The notes: generated from the sequence alone by a model not told the origin. 64,000 nt of DNA from CAVYWD01 sp963772225 (GCA_963772225.1 CAVYWD010000004.1:310001-374000), one strand, 5' to 3'. Shown: positions 22,918 through 31,955, counted from the stretch's first letter. Numbers and translations are program-made.

Positions 22918-23076
22918 TCGCCCGGCGGCGAGGTCGAGCAGGCGCGTCGCCAGCCGCGCCAGCCGGTCCGCCTCGCACCGGGCGTCCTCGAGCGCGCCCT
23001 GCAGCTTGTCCTTGCCGGCGCGCCGGCGCAGCGCCAGGTCGATGGAAATGCGCATGAGCGTGAGGGGGGTGCCTTC
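22918..23076 (-). pseudogene. remnant of a histidine-kinase dimerisation (HisKA) domain
   Basis: The minus strand reads TPLTLMRISIDLALRRR, then a helix ending LARLATRLLDLAAG, the pattern of a HisKA domain after its H-box (normally HELRTPLTL...). The residues before 'TPLTL' read RRLGEG instead of a His-bearing H-box, and no ATPase domain follows in any frame, so this is a fragment. The flanking frame is open over 256 codons but has no other kinase motif. Confidence 0.45.
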
Positions 23077-23136
23077 GCCCAGGCGCCGGGGAAAAATGCG
23101 GCAAGGGTCGACCCCTGAGGTTGCGCAAACATTGCA

Positions 23137-23216
23137 CAAGAACATGGGTCGAAAACCCTGCTTTATGCATCGAAGGCAGAAAGCGAATACAGCTACACTC
23201 CGTGCAAGAACATGGG
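23137..23216 (+). repeat. 12-bp direct repeat, 68-bp spacing, upstream of RCC1 gene
   Basis: CAAGAACATGGG occurs at 23137-23148 and again at 23205-23216, with a similar next few bases (TCG / CTCG). The second copy ends 55 bases before the RCC1 protein start. It may be a regulatory repeat or a duplication scar. Confidence 0.4.
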
Positions 23217-23271
23217 CTCGGAGCTTGTTGCGGAAGCAATCGGCCATCCATTCTGAACGAGGACAAGAGCC

Positions 23272-25119
23272 ATGAGCTCAAGCATGCTGCCCCGAGCAGT
23301 GAGAGCGTCGGCGGCGCTCATTTCTCTCGTCCTTGGGTTGGCCTCGACGACGACCGCCGCCGCTTCGCTCAGCGCCCGCCCTTCGGCGGGAAGCCCCTGG
23401 GCCTGGGGAAACAACTCCTTTGGCCAGCTGGGCAATGGCACCACTATCGACAGCGCGGTTCCCGTCCAGGTCATGAACGTTGAGGGTGCCGTCGCCATCT
23501 CGGGAGGCGGGCAGTATAGTCTGGCCTTGGATTCGAACGGAAGGGTCTGGGCTTGGGGCCGCAATGCCAACGGCCAACAGGGCAATGGGACCACCACCGA
23601 CAGCTCGGTGCCCGTTCAGGTCCAGGGCCTTTTGCAGATCGTCGCGATCGCGGCAGGCGGTGCCCATGGCCTGGCCCTGGATTCGGGCGGCGTTGTCTGG
23701 GCCTGGGGCTGGAACGATTTTGGTCAACTGGGCAACGGCACAGTGACCCCCAGCTCGGTGCCGGTCCAGGTGAGCAACCTTTCAGGAGTCGTCGCCATCG
23801 CGGCAGGCACAGGCCATAGCCTGGCCGTGGATTCGAACGGAATTGCGTGGGCCTGGGGCCACAACGGTCAGGGCGAATTGGGTGACGGCACGACGTTCGA
23901 CAGGTCGGTGCCCGTTCAGGTGAAGAACCTAACAGGGGTCATCGCTGTCGCCGGCGCCAATCTCCATAGCCTCGCCGTGGATTCGAACCAAAACGCGTGG
24001 GCCTGGGGCTCCAACAGCTTTGGCCAGTTGGGCGACGGCACCACGACCAACGTCCCGGTATCCCTCCCGGTTCAGGTCATCAATCTGACGGGAGTTGCGG
24101 ACGTCGCGGGGGGCGAGGCTCATAGCATCGCTCTCGATTCGAAAGGGAACGTCTGGGCCTGGGGCTGGAATGGGGATGGCGAATTGGGCGACGGCACAAC
24201 CCTCAGCAGCCCGACGCCCGTCCCAGTAAAATACCTAACGAAGATGGTCGCCATCACAGCAGGTTTCGATCATAGCCTGGCCTTGGATTCGCACGGCAAG
24301 GTCTGGGCTTGGGGTCGCAACAACTCGGGCCAACTGGGCGACGGCACCACGACCAACGCCTCGGCGCCAACCGAGGTCGGCGGACTTGCAGGAGTCGTCG
24401 CGATATCGGGAGGCACTTTTCACAGCACGGCCATTGCGAGCGCGCTTTGCGACACCAGGATCGAAACCAGGCTTTCGCACAGTTTCATCTCCCTTGGACA
24501 GGCCATCAGGGACGCTGCAAGGGTGAGGAACTCGGCGCTGTGCCCTCTCGCCCCCGAGGGCGCAGTGACCTTCCAGGTCTCTGCGGACGCAGGCGCCACC
24601 TGGGAGACTCTTGGCACAGTGAAGACCCTCGACGAGAGCGGCCATGTCACTTCCGACGCGTATTTCCCTCCGGCAGCGGGAATTTTCTACTTCCGGGCGA
24701 TCTATGGCGGCGATTTCGAGCACAAGGCTTCCCAGAGCGACTATGCCCACGAAAAGCTGACGGCGAGGAGGGCGCGAACGAGCGTCAAGCTCCACGTCGT
24801 CTCTCAAATAATTTCGCTCAGGAGCGCCGCCAAAGCCACGGTGATAATCCGCACCGACGCCAAAGGAGCAATGCCGGCAGCGACGGGCAGATGGGCGGTC
24901 CAAGCATCCAGAATCTGGAGCTTCTCCGATGCGCCCGTGGTTCTCGACAGCGGAGTTGTGAGCGGCCCTCTCCCCCTTCCCATCACGCCTCAGCCTTTCA
25001 CACTGCCTTCACCAGGATTGTGGTTTCTCAGGGCCATCTACAGTGGTGACGACAACTTCTCCGCAAGCAGCAGCGAAGGCCTCGAGGGAGTGGTGGTAGT
25101 CCTTCCCCAAGAGAAGTAA
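23272..25119 (+). CDS. exported RCC1-repeat (beta-propeller) protein with Ig-like C-terminus
   Basis: 615 aa. A signal peptide (ALISLVLGLASTTTAAA) precedes seven RCC1 repeats (about residues 42-390) of ~52 residues. Each has the core WAWG-x-N-x-x-GQLG-x-GTT and ends in a HSLALDS-type strand, so a seven-bladed propeller is expected. Residues about 395-610 contain two Ig-like beta modules (YFRAIYGGDFEHKAS and FLRAIYSGDDNFSAS, typical of Big_3-like domains). It is probably a surface or secreted protein. Several repeats encode near-identical DNA. It stands alone on the plus strand with remnants on both sides. Confidence 0.9.
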   Translation: MSSSMLPRAVRASAALISLVLGLASTTTAAASLSARPSAGSPWAWGNNSFGQLGNGTTIDSAVPVQVMNVEGAVAISGGGQYSLALDSNGRVWAWGRNANGQQGNGTTTDSSVPVQVQGLLQIVAIAAGGAHGLALDSGGVVWAWGWNDFGQLGNGTVTPSSVPVQVSNLSGVVAIAAGTGHSLAVDSNGIAWAWGHNGQGELGDGTTFDRSVPVQVKNLTGVIAVAGANLHSLAVDSNQNAWAWGSNSFGQLGDGTTTNVPVSLPVQVINLTGVADVAGGEAHSIALDSKGNVWAWGWNGDGELGDGTTLSSPTPVPVKYLTKMVAITAGFDHSLALDSHGKVWAWGRNNSGQLGDGTTTNASAPTEVGGLAGVVAISGGTFHSTAIASALCDTRIETRLSHSFISLGQAIRDAARVRNSALCPLAPEGAVTFQVSADAGATWETLGTVKTLDESGHVTSDAYFPPAAGIFYFRAIYGGDFEHKASQSDYAHEKLTARRARTSVKLHVVSQIISLRSAAKATVIIRTDAKGAMPAATGRWAVQASRIWSFSDAPVVLDSGVVSGPLPLPITPQPFTLPSPGLWFLRAIYSGDDNFSASSSEGLEGVVVVLPQEK

Positions 25120-25264
25120 TCCGCAGCCTGCTCTGGCCGCAGTCCTCGGGTTCGAACGCCGTCGCGGACGATGTGCAGGCTGTTGACGGAGATAGGCCTC
25201 TTTCTAGCCTTTCTCCTGGCGCTCCCCACTCCCGCGCGGTGGCCTCGCGCCAAGAGGGGATAAA

Positions 25265-25282
25265 GCGGCGGCTGGCCGCCGC
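25265..25282. repeat. 8-bp perfect hairpin (GCGGCGGC-TG-GCCGCCGC)
   Basis: Compact GC hairpin about 145 bases after the RCC1 gene and about 75 bases before the IS110-type start. There is no T-run. It could be part of the IS110 left end, which often carries such structures, or a weak terminator. Confidence 0.35.
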
Positions 25283-25357
25283 CCAGCGCGGTAGTCAAGT
25301 TGACCCCGCAGTTACCAGAGGTGCGGTCGAAAGGCCGCAAGATGCGAGGGACCAGCC

Positions 25358-25387
25358 ATGGAGTACGTAGGCATCGACGTCCACAAA
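25358..25387 (+). mobile_element. 5' remnant of an IS110-family transposase
   Basis: ATG at 25358 begins MEYVGIDVHK, the conserved start of IS110-family (DEDD) transposases, including the first catalytic Asp (GID). After this tenth codon the frame no longer resembles the family and stops within about 53 codons. Only the extreme 5' end survives, joined to unrelated sequence. Confidence 0.6.
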
Positions 25388-25449
25388 GCGGGAAAGCCAA
25401 GCGTGCATCATCCCTCGGGATGGGGAGGGGTCCCCGGCGTCAACTACTT

Positions 25450-25585
25450 TCGCGCAGCCGGGAGGCGAGGGTCCGCACGAAGGTTCAGAGGATGGCGTAG
25501 CCAAGCACTTTGTCTGTGAACAAGAGGCCGTCAAGCGCCTCACGCCGCAGGATGCCCAGGGTACACGCGCTGTGGGCGGTGGGTG
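25450..25585 (-). pseudogene. decayed copy of the cyclic-nucleotide-binding gene's 3' part
   Basis: The DNA at 25466-25583 aligns without gaps to 31555-31672 in the gene at 31493-31955; by eye about 100 of 118 bases match. Read on the minus strand it gives REALDGLLFTDKVLGYAIL, a stop (TGG to TGA), then TFVRTLASR, against LDSLMFTDKELGYAVL in the better copy. It is a truncated, dead paralog sitting between the IS110 remnant and the FG-GAP pseudogene. Confidence 0.75.
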
Positions 25586-26307
25586 GTGGCGCCGTGGCCG
25601 TCCCAGTCGCCGGCGAGCGGAACGTAGTGAATACCGGCAGCGCCGTACATGAAGCTCAGCTCGGCGGAGCCCGACGAGTTCTCGTTCCTCAAATAGAAGA
25701 AGCTGCTCGCGGGGTCGTAGAGCCCGATAGTGGCTACGCCGTCGCCGTCGCCGTCCCAGTCGCCGGCCAAGGGCATGAGGCTGGAATTCGAAGCGCCATA
25801 CGCGAACGTGTTGGCCGCGCCGTCGTGGGGATCGCCCGAGACCGAGCTCGTATTGGAGAGGAAGAAGCGGCCTTCGGAAGGGTACTACATGCCCACGGTC
25901 GCAAGGCCGTCGACATCCCAGTCGCCGAGCAGCGGCGCTCCACCGGGGCTTCCCCGTGCCACCCCCGAGAGCGGCGGGGCGCCGATCAGCGTTGAGAACA
26001 GCAGGAAGGTCGCGGCGTCCGGCGAGTAGAAGGCGCCTTCGCCACGGAGATCGAGCGCCTTCATTCCCAGCAAACCGGCGCGGTGCCTGCGCGTGTTGAG
26101 CTGGATGTGTGCGAAGACGTTCCGGGTCGGCGCCATGGGGAAAACTCCTGACTTCGAGCCGGCGATCGAGCGGTGCTTTCCTTGCGGCGGCCCTTTCACG
26201 ACGGCACGACGGCGGTGGCGTTCACGCCCAGCTGCGACGAGCGCGGTAAGGGGCGCCAAGCCGATGACCCGGCGCGGCTCTTGGCGAGACTCGCGATTCA
26301 GGTGCAT
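25540..26307 (-). pseudogene. FG-GAP/VCBS-like repeat lipoprotein, broken by an internal stop
   Basis: From an ATG at 26307 the minus strand encodes an N-terminal export region (LAPLTALVAAG) and then beta-propeller-like repeats with the cores PLLGDWDVDGLATVG, PLAGDWDGDGDGVATIGLYD and PLAGDWDGHG. At 25885-25887 an in-frame TAG replaces the Tyr expected in 'GLYDP'; beyond it the same frame continues cleanly for over 100 codons. The 3' end runs into the decayed cyclic-nucleotide-binding copy, so the true C-terminus is lost. The first ~27 codons are clearly related to the start of the next lipoprotein (27531), including its DNA. The lipobox Cys region has degenerated (AAGRERHRRR versus VAGCGGG). 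Confidence 0.72.
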
Positions 26308-26355
26308 GGCGGACCTCTACTTGAGGGCGCTGCGATCGCCGGCGCCCCCCGCTTT

Positions 26356-27531
26356 CTACCGCTTTATTACAACCTGGGAAATGGGATATCCGCCCATCGT
26401 CCCGGTGGTTCCATACCCCGCCTCCGTCGTCCCTGTCATGCAGGCCGGCCCCATCATGCCTCCGGCGGTGCAGTCCGCGTAGGCGAGGAGATTGATCTGG
26501 GCCTGCGTCGCGGGCGCCGTCGGGTCGTCGGTGTTGACGTCGATCATGGCGTAGGCGTTCCCGATGCCACCCTTCTTCGGGTTCGTGGCGCCGGCCGCGT
26601 AGCCACAGTATTGCCAGCCGCCCGGGGCGAACCCGCTCGGGTCGAACGTGTTGGTCGTATTCAGCGCGAAGACCGTCACAAGCTGCCCCTGACCTCCGAG
26701 CCCGTCGCTCACGTCGGACAGCTGATACGTGAGGGATACGGTGGCCATGGGCGGGCCCGTCATGGACTCGGTCAGCGAGCCTGCGAGATTCGAAACCGTC
26801 TTGGAGGTGGAATCGAGAGTGAACGACCCGATGAAAATCGTGTTGTCGGGCTGGGTCTCTGGCTCATTGAAGGTTTCCACCACGTCGAAGGAAGTGATGA
26901 CGTCGACCGGGGCGGACGCGGCGCCAGCGCCGACGCCGTTGCTGGCGGACACGGCGAATGCGTAACCCGCGCACGACGATGGGCAGGTCACCGTGATCGG
27001 CGAGGTGCTTCCGGCGCCGGTGATGCCGCTCGGGGTGGAGGTCACCGTGTAGCCGGTGATCGGGCTGCCGTCCGAAGACGCGGGCGCCGAGAAGGTCACG
27101 ACAACCGTGTTCGTGGAGTCGCCCAATGAGGCTGCGACGGCGGTCGGGGCGTCGAAAGCTGTGATCGGTTCGGAGACCACCAGGGATTGTGTCGCCTGGC
27201 TCGCCGGCAGGTAGTCGGCGTCGCCCGCCTGGTCCGCCGCGACGGTGCAGGTGCCGGCAGCGATGTCTGTGACGACGCCGGTGGCGGCAGCCACGGAGCA
27301 GACGGTTGGAGTTAAACTGCTGTAGGTCACCGCGAGGCCGGAGCTGGCGGTGGCCGAGACGGTTGCGGTGCCGAGCAGGAGCAGGGCGGGAGCAGGCTCC
27401 GCGAACTCGGTCGTCTGCGGGCTCGCTTTGGCGGCCGCTCCACCGCCGCAGCCGGCGACGATGAGTGCGGCAAGGGGCGCCAAGCTGACGACCCGGCCCG
27501 GCGGTCGGTGAAGCTCGCGATTCAGTTGCAT
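26356..27531 (-). CDS. lipoprotein with Ig-like and fibronectin III domains and a shared C-terminal domain
   Basis: 391 aa from the ATG at 27531, with GGAG 7 bases upstream. The lipobox is in LIVAGCGGG, so it should be lipid-anchored. Residues about 55-120 form a bacterial Ig-like module (VTYSSLTPTVCSVAAATG). Residues about 128-215 are a fibronectin III domain (PITGYTVTSTPSG). The last ~165 residues form a domain I cannot name, containing TFDPSGFAPGG, NPKKGG.GNAYAMIDVN and a Met/Cys/Gly-rich end (CTAGGMMGPACMTGT). The same FN3 plus C-terminal unit ends the neighbouring 948-aa protein. Likely surface-exposed. Confidence 0.83.
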   Translation of the reverse strand: MQLNRELHRPPGRVVSLAPLAALIVAGCGGGAAAKASPQTTEFAEPAPALLLLGTATVSATASSGLAVTYSSLTPTVCSVAAATGVVTDIAAGTCTVAADQAGDADYLPASQATQSLVVSEPITAFDAPTAVAASLGDSTNTVVVTFSAPASSDGSPITGYTVTSTPSGITGAGSTSPITVTCPSSCAGYAFAVSASNGVGAGAASAPVDVITSFDVVETFNEPETQPDNTIFIGSFTLDSTSKTVSNLAGSLTESMTGPPMATVSLTYQLSDVSDGLGGQGQLVTVFALNTTNTFDPSGFAPGGWQYCGYAAGATNPKKGGIGNAYAMIDVNTDDPTAPATQAQINLLAYADCTAGGMMGPACMTGTTEAGYGTTGTMGGYPISQVVIKR

Positions 27532-27683
27532 GGAAGATCTCCACGGGGTTGGAAGCAATCGCCGGCGCCCAGCCCCGTGCAACTTGGGGCCGGGCGCCGG
27601 AGAATGCTGGGGGCGGGTTCGGCGCGCCAGGGCTCAGTCCGAGCCCACGAGTCTATCTGGAACGTCGAAGCCCAGCCCGCTTT

Positions 27684-30530
27684 CTACTGCTTCGAAACAA
27701 TCTGGGAAATGGGATATCCGTCCATCGTCCCGACGGTTCCGTATCCCGCCACCGTCGTCCCCGTCATGCACATATACATCATCATTCCCCCGGCGGTGCA
27801 GTCCGCGTAGGCCAGGAGATTGATCTGGGCCTGCGTCGCGGGCGCTGTCGGATCGTCGATGTTGACGTCGATCATGGCATAGGCGTTGCCAACGCCACCT
27901 TTCTTCGGGTTCGTGGCGCCGGTCGCGTAGCCGTAGAAAATCGAGCCGCCCGGGGCGAATCCGCTGGGGTCGAAGGTGTTGGTCGTGTTCAGCAGAAAGA
28001 CCGTCACAAGCTGACCCCCGAGCCCGTCGCTCACGTCGGACAGCTGATACGTGAGGGGAACGGTTGTCATCGGCGCAGTCTTCGGCATTGTCATCGACTC
28101 GGTCAGGGAGCCGGCTAGATTCGTCACCGTCCGCGTCGTCGAATCGAGAGTGAACGTCCCGGTGAATATCGAATTGTCGGGCTGGGTCATTGGCTCGTAG
28201 TAGGTCTCGACCACTTTGAAGGAGGTGACGACGTCCACCGGAGCGGACGCCGCGCCGGTTCCAACGCTGTTGATGGCCGCGACGGTGAAAGCGTAGCCGG
28301 CGCACGACGAGGAGCACGCCACGGTGATTGGCGACGTGGTGCCGGAGGCCGTGAGGCCGCTCGGGGTCGAGGTCACCGCGTAGCCGGTGAGGGTGCTCCC
28401 GCCCGTGTCCGCCGGCGCCGCGAAGGTGACGATGACCGAGGTGCCAGAGTTGTCCAGGGACGCCGCGACCGCGGTCGGCGCTCCGGGGACCGCGTTCTTC
28501 GTTCCGCCCATGCACATGCCGCTCATGCACATCATGCCGTTCACGGAGCTGTTGGTGTTGCAAGGCGTCATATCGGGGGCGTTGGTCCCGACGCAGCCTT
28601 TCACCGAGTCGCAGACGGCATTGGTGACACAGGGGTTCGAGGCGTCGCATTGCACCGGGGTCGAGCCCACGCAGGTGCCATTGCCATCGCATGCAAAGTT
28701 CTGCAGGCACTTGTCGGTGCCGGTACAGGCCGTGCCGGCGACGACATTCTCTGGGGCCGGGCAGCCCGTGGCAGGGACGCAGGCGCCGACCGCCGTGCAG
28801 GTGTTCGTCGGCTGGCTGCAGACGACCGCGGCGCCGCCGCCGCAGGCGCCGGCGGCGCAGACCTCGCCGGTCTGGCAGAGGCTGCCGGAGCTGCACGCGG
28901 TGCCGTCGACCTTGTTACTGACGGTGTAGTTGCCGGTGTTGGGGTCGCAGGACGCGGAGGCCTGGCAGGGGGTCAGCGCGGGAGCGACCTTCGCCGTCCC
29001 GCCCTGGCAGGCGTGGCTCAGGCAGGTCGAGCCGGTGATGCAGGCGTTGAGGGTGCAGGAGGCGCCGTCGGCGAGGCTGACGCAGGGATCCGACGAGTGG
29101 AAGTGGAAGGTGTAGGCCTTGGCCGGAGCCGCAGTGCCGTCGGCGATCGACACGGTGACGTCCATGACCGAGGCCAGCGTCGCGGGGGCCTGCCACGTCA
29201 TGAGGCTCGAGGCGGGCGAGGCGGCGGTGAACGGGCTGGTTTCGCTGATCGAGCCGGCCGTGGCCGACCAAGTGAAAGTGAGCGCCTGGTTTTGCGGGTC
29301 GGTCGCGTCCACGCGGAGGGCGTAGCTGCTCCCGGCGGTGACGGTGCCATCGGCGTTGGGCTGCATCGTGAGAGTGATGACGGGCGACTGCGCGAGCGAC
29401 GGCTTGGCGGCGATGTTGAAGATGGCGCTGATATGGCCGCCGCGCTGCGAGCCGTCCGTGAGCGCCACGCCGTTCGAGTCCTTGGCGCCGGCGCAGTCCC
29501 CGTTGGTGCACAGGTCGGTGACGGTGACGGTGAGGGTGCAGCTCTTGCTGTCCGCGACCGAGTAGTGCGTCTGCGCCGCCGTGGAGTCGGAGAAGTGGCC
29601 GCCGCAGCTGCCGTCCGACCAGCTGTAGGCCAGGTTGTCGCCGTCGGGATCCGCGGCCTGGACGGTGAGGTCGGCCTCGGTGGTGGTCCCCATGACCGGC
29701 GGGGTGCCCGTGGGCTGGTCGTATTTCACGTCGGCGAAGGCGCTGGCGATGACGGGCCAGGTATTGGCGTAGACCGTCACGCCGGGACTGCCGGTGCTGG
29801 CGGCCTGCACGCTGATGATCAGGTACGCGGTGACTTTGTTGATGTGCTGGTCCTTGATGGCGACCGAGAGCACGCAGGTGGAGGGATTGGTCGCGGGAGC
29901 GACCCAGCTCGCGGCGCTCAAGGTCCCATTGGTGAAGGTGCCGTTGTCGCTTCCCGGAGAGCAGGCGGCGCTCCAAAGGTAGCTGAGCGCGTCGGCCGGC
30001 GTGTAGGGCGAGTGAGCGGCCACGGCGACGTTCACGGTCGCACCGGGGGCTACCGCCGAGTCGGACGCGGTCAAGCTGTCGACCACGGGCATCCAGACGG
30101 TCGCGGTCTGCCCGCCATTGACCTCCTGAGCCAGGATGTACACCAGCGCGGTGCTGCCCGCGGCGATGTCCGCGGTGGCCGACCCCGAGTAGATCCTGGT
30201 GGTCCCGTCAGCCTTGTAGGCGTCGGCCTGGAACACGCACCCGGTCCCGGCGGGGATTCCGGAGACCAGGCCGGTGTACTGGGCATCGGCGCCCTGTTTG
30301 CCGTTGCTGGCGAGCGTGACGACGATGGGAGCGCTGAGCGCCGGCGTGCCGCCGCTGACGGTCAACTTCACGCTCGCGATGTCGGTCGTCAGCGCCGACA
30401 ATCGGACCGACACGCGGGCGGCGCCCGTCTCGTTGGGGGTCGCGGGCCTATTGCCCGTACATCCTGCCCCGAGCGCCGCCGCCAGCGCGGCGACGGTGAG
30501 CGTGAGACCCTTCTGGTGGGAACACAGCAT
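27684..30530 (-). CDS. large multidomain lipoprotein (Ig-like/PKD, Cys-rich, FN3, shared C-terminal domain)
   Basis: 948 aa with an excellent ribosome site (TTAGGAGG, 8 bases before ATG). Lipobox Cys24 (LGAGCTG). The N-terminal 150 residues are beta-rich (SVKLTVSGGTP). Several Ig/cadherin-like segments follow, with 'ADPDGDNLAYSW' and 'ATDPQNQALTFTWSA' signatures. A Cys-rich stretch (about 490-690) of CxxGxxC-type turns comes next, then FN3 and the same C-terminal domain as the downstream protein (most residues identical, for example DPTAPATQAQINLLAYADC). Probably an outer-surface adhesin or sensor. It may be co-transcribed with the 391-aa paralog 152 bases downstream. Confidence 0.85.
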   Translation of the reverse strand: MLCSHQKGLTLTVAALAAALGAGCTGNRPATPNETGAARVSVRLSALTTDIASVKLTVSGGTPALSAPIVVTLASNGKQGADAQYTGLVSGIPAGTGCVFQADAYKADGTTRIYSGSATADIAAGSTALVYILAQEVNGGQTATVWMPVVDSLTASDSAVAPGATVNVAVAAHSPYTPADALSYLWSAACSPGSDNGTFTNGTLSAASWVAPATNPSTCVLSVAIKDQHINKVTAYLIISVQAASTGSPGVTVYANTWPVIASAFADVKYDQPTGTPPVMGTTTEADLTVQAADPDGDNLAYSWSDGSCGGHFSDSTAAQTHYSVADSKSCTLTVTVTDLCTNGDCAGAKDSNGVALTDGSQRGGHISAIFNIAAKPSLAQSPVITLTMQPNADGTVTAGSSYALRVDATDPQNQALTFTWSATAGSISETSPFTAASPASSLMTWQAPATLASVMDVTVSIADGTAAPAKAYTFHFHSSDPCVSLADGASCTLNACITGSTCLSHACQGGTAKVAPALTPCQASASCDPNTGNYTVSNKVDGTACSSGSLCQTGEVCAAGACGGGAAVVCSQPTNTCTAVGACVPATGCPAPENVVAGTACTGTDKCLQNFACDGNGTCVGSTPVQCDASNPCVTNAVCDSVKGCVGTNAPDMTPCNTNSSVNGMMCMSGMCMGGTKNAVPGAPTAVAASLDNSGTSVIVTFAAPADTGGSTLTGYAVTSTPSGLTASGTTSPITVACSSSCAGYAFTVAAINSVGTGAASAPVDVVTSFKVVETYYEPMTQPDNSIFTGTFTLDSTTRTVTNLAGSLTESMTMPKTAPMTTVPLTYQLSDVSDGLGGQLVTVFLLNTTNTFDPSGFAPGGSIFYGYATGATNPKKGGVGNAYAMIDVNIDDPTAPATQAQINLLAYADCTAGGMMMYMCMTGTTVAGYGTVGTMDGYPISQIVSKQ

Positions 30531-31492
30531 TTTAAGTGCCTCCTAAGGAGCTGTTGATTTGGTACCGCAAAAATAGAATGAGCAACCTCTCACCCGACGC
30601 CGAAAGCGGGCCGGATTGTGCTGGGGTGGGGAAAATTGCCGTGCGCCGAAGGCAGCGCAGAACGCGCTGGACTCAGCCCACCGCGATGTCTGAAGCGCGC
30701 GTGCGTGCTGCTTTCATGTTTCCTTGGCGCGTCTTTCCGCGCGCGCTATCAAATAGCGCAGCGGTGCGCCCTGGACAATGCGGCAAGATGTCGCGCCGCC
30801 TTCGAGCAGCTGAGCCCGAATTGCGAGGCGCGAAGCGGGTCCTCGCCGGTGAAGTGCGCCCGCATCTGCGGCGGAATACCGTCCCCGAAGGCATTTTCGC
30901 CGCGCCTCCCGAGCTCCCGCTGGAGGCTGGGCGCGAGGAGGTTCTGCGATGACGGCCCCAGGCTGATCACGCTGGTTGGTGCGGCCGCGGCCACTGCTTG
31001 CCGCAAACAAGGCAGCCCCGCTCCGATGCCCACCCCAGCCGGAGGCCCGGCCACGGATGGCGCTCGCGCGGCCGCCTTCTGCGATCGCCGAGCCGAATAG
31101 AGCATCCGGCTCCCAGCCCGGCTGCCCCTGAGCGAGGACTGGCCGCCGTGCAGCATACGAAGCCGCCGCGACCTCGGCCCTTCGGAGAGATGCAACGAAA
31201 GCCTTGCCTTCCTGCGACAATATGACGAATGCACCGCCGCTCGAATCCGGCGAACAGTGCGCGCCGCATGCCTTCTAGCGAGGCTGCGCCTCAGACTGAC
31301 GAGGCATGTTGGAGGGGATGCGGCGCAGCCTCGCATTCGATAGTCGATGGTCGATAGTTCTGCGGGACCTCGCCGCCGGCTCGCACCAATGCAGCTGACT
31401 CCGAGGCCCGTGTTCGTCTCGGGCGATCCGACGCGCGGCAGGGGAACCTTGGAGGCGAGGGCTCGCCCTTCGCGCACGACCCGCGGCGACGG
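30531..31492. other. ~960-base intergenic stretch, nothing recognisable
   Basis: Sits between the large lipoprotein's start and the 3' end of the cyclic-nucleotide-binding gene, both on the minus strand. No frame here shows a known domain or a good ribosome site. The promoter of the lipoprotein should lie near 30540-30620, which is locally AT-richer (ATTCTATTTTTGCGG on the minus strand). Confidence 0.45.
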
Positions 31493-31955
31493 CTAGAACC
31501 GGGCCGCCATGGCGAAGAACGCCTTGATCTTGTCGTTGGTGTCGCGAAGGCGGGAGGCGAGGGTGCGCACGAAGGTCCAGAGGACGGCGTATCCGAGCTC
31601 CTTGTCGGTGAACATGAGGCTGTCCAGCGCCTCGCGATGCAGCACGCCCAGGGTGCACGCGCTGTGGGCGATGGCGTCGGCGGAGCGCGGGGTCTCGTCC
31701 ACCAGGGCCATCTCGCCGAAGTAGGAGCCCGCATCGAGGATGGCGAGCGCCTCCTCGCCAATGCCCGGGACCCTCTTCGAGAATCCGCACGCGCCCCTCG
31801 AGGATGACGAAGAACTCGTCGCCGTCCTCGCCCTCCTTGAAGATGTGCTCGCCTGACGGAAGCCGCCGCTCGGTGACCAGGGCGGCGACTTTGCCGAGCT
31901 GCGCGGAGTTGAGCCCCTCGAAGAGCGGCACCTTCTTGAGCTGGGCGATGTCCAT
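31493..31955 (-). pseudogene. cyclic-nucleotide-binding (CRP/cNMP) domain protein with a frameshift
   Basis: Starts at the ATG at 31955 (MDIAQLKKVPLFEGLN), the usual opening of a stand-alone cNMP-binding domain, and continues through HIFKEGEDGDEFFVILEGRVRI. The expected continuation SKRVPGIGEEALAILDAGSYFGEMALVDETPRSADAIA (shown in two halves: SKRVPGIGEEALAILDAG and SYFGEMALVDETPRSADAIA) is in another frame. Removing one base near 31780 joins them into an intact domain of about 153 aa, including the phosphate-binding cassette (FGEMALVDETPRSA). Either a recent mutation or a sequencing error. There is no strong ribosome site. A decayed second copy of its 3' part lies at 25450-25585. Confidence 0.8.

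Larger units (their letters stand above)
21654..23271. other. long, mostly non-coding stretch with gene remnants
   Basis: About 1.6 kb between the efflux operon and the RCC1 protein. It holds one possible small membrane protein (22043-22387), a decayed histidine-kinase segment (22918-23076, minus strand) and a spaced direct repeat (23137-23216). The remaining open frames are short and mutually overlapping. The region looks like a site of gene loss. Confidence 0.5.

Noticed and set aside
25140..25175. GGTTCGAAC resembling a tRNA T-loop
   Set aside because: No matching acceptor stem, anticodon stem or D-arm in the flanking bases.
30714..31220. Overlapping open frames in the gap before the large lipoprotein
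   Set aside because: All are Ala/Arg/Gly-rich, in conflicting frames, with no recognisable motif.
31337..31357. Three copies of a TCGATAG/TCGATGG 7-mer in tandem
   Set aside because: Too short and imperfect to interpret; no gene start or mobile-element end nearby.
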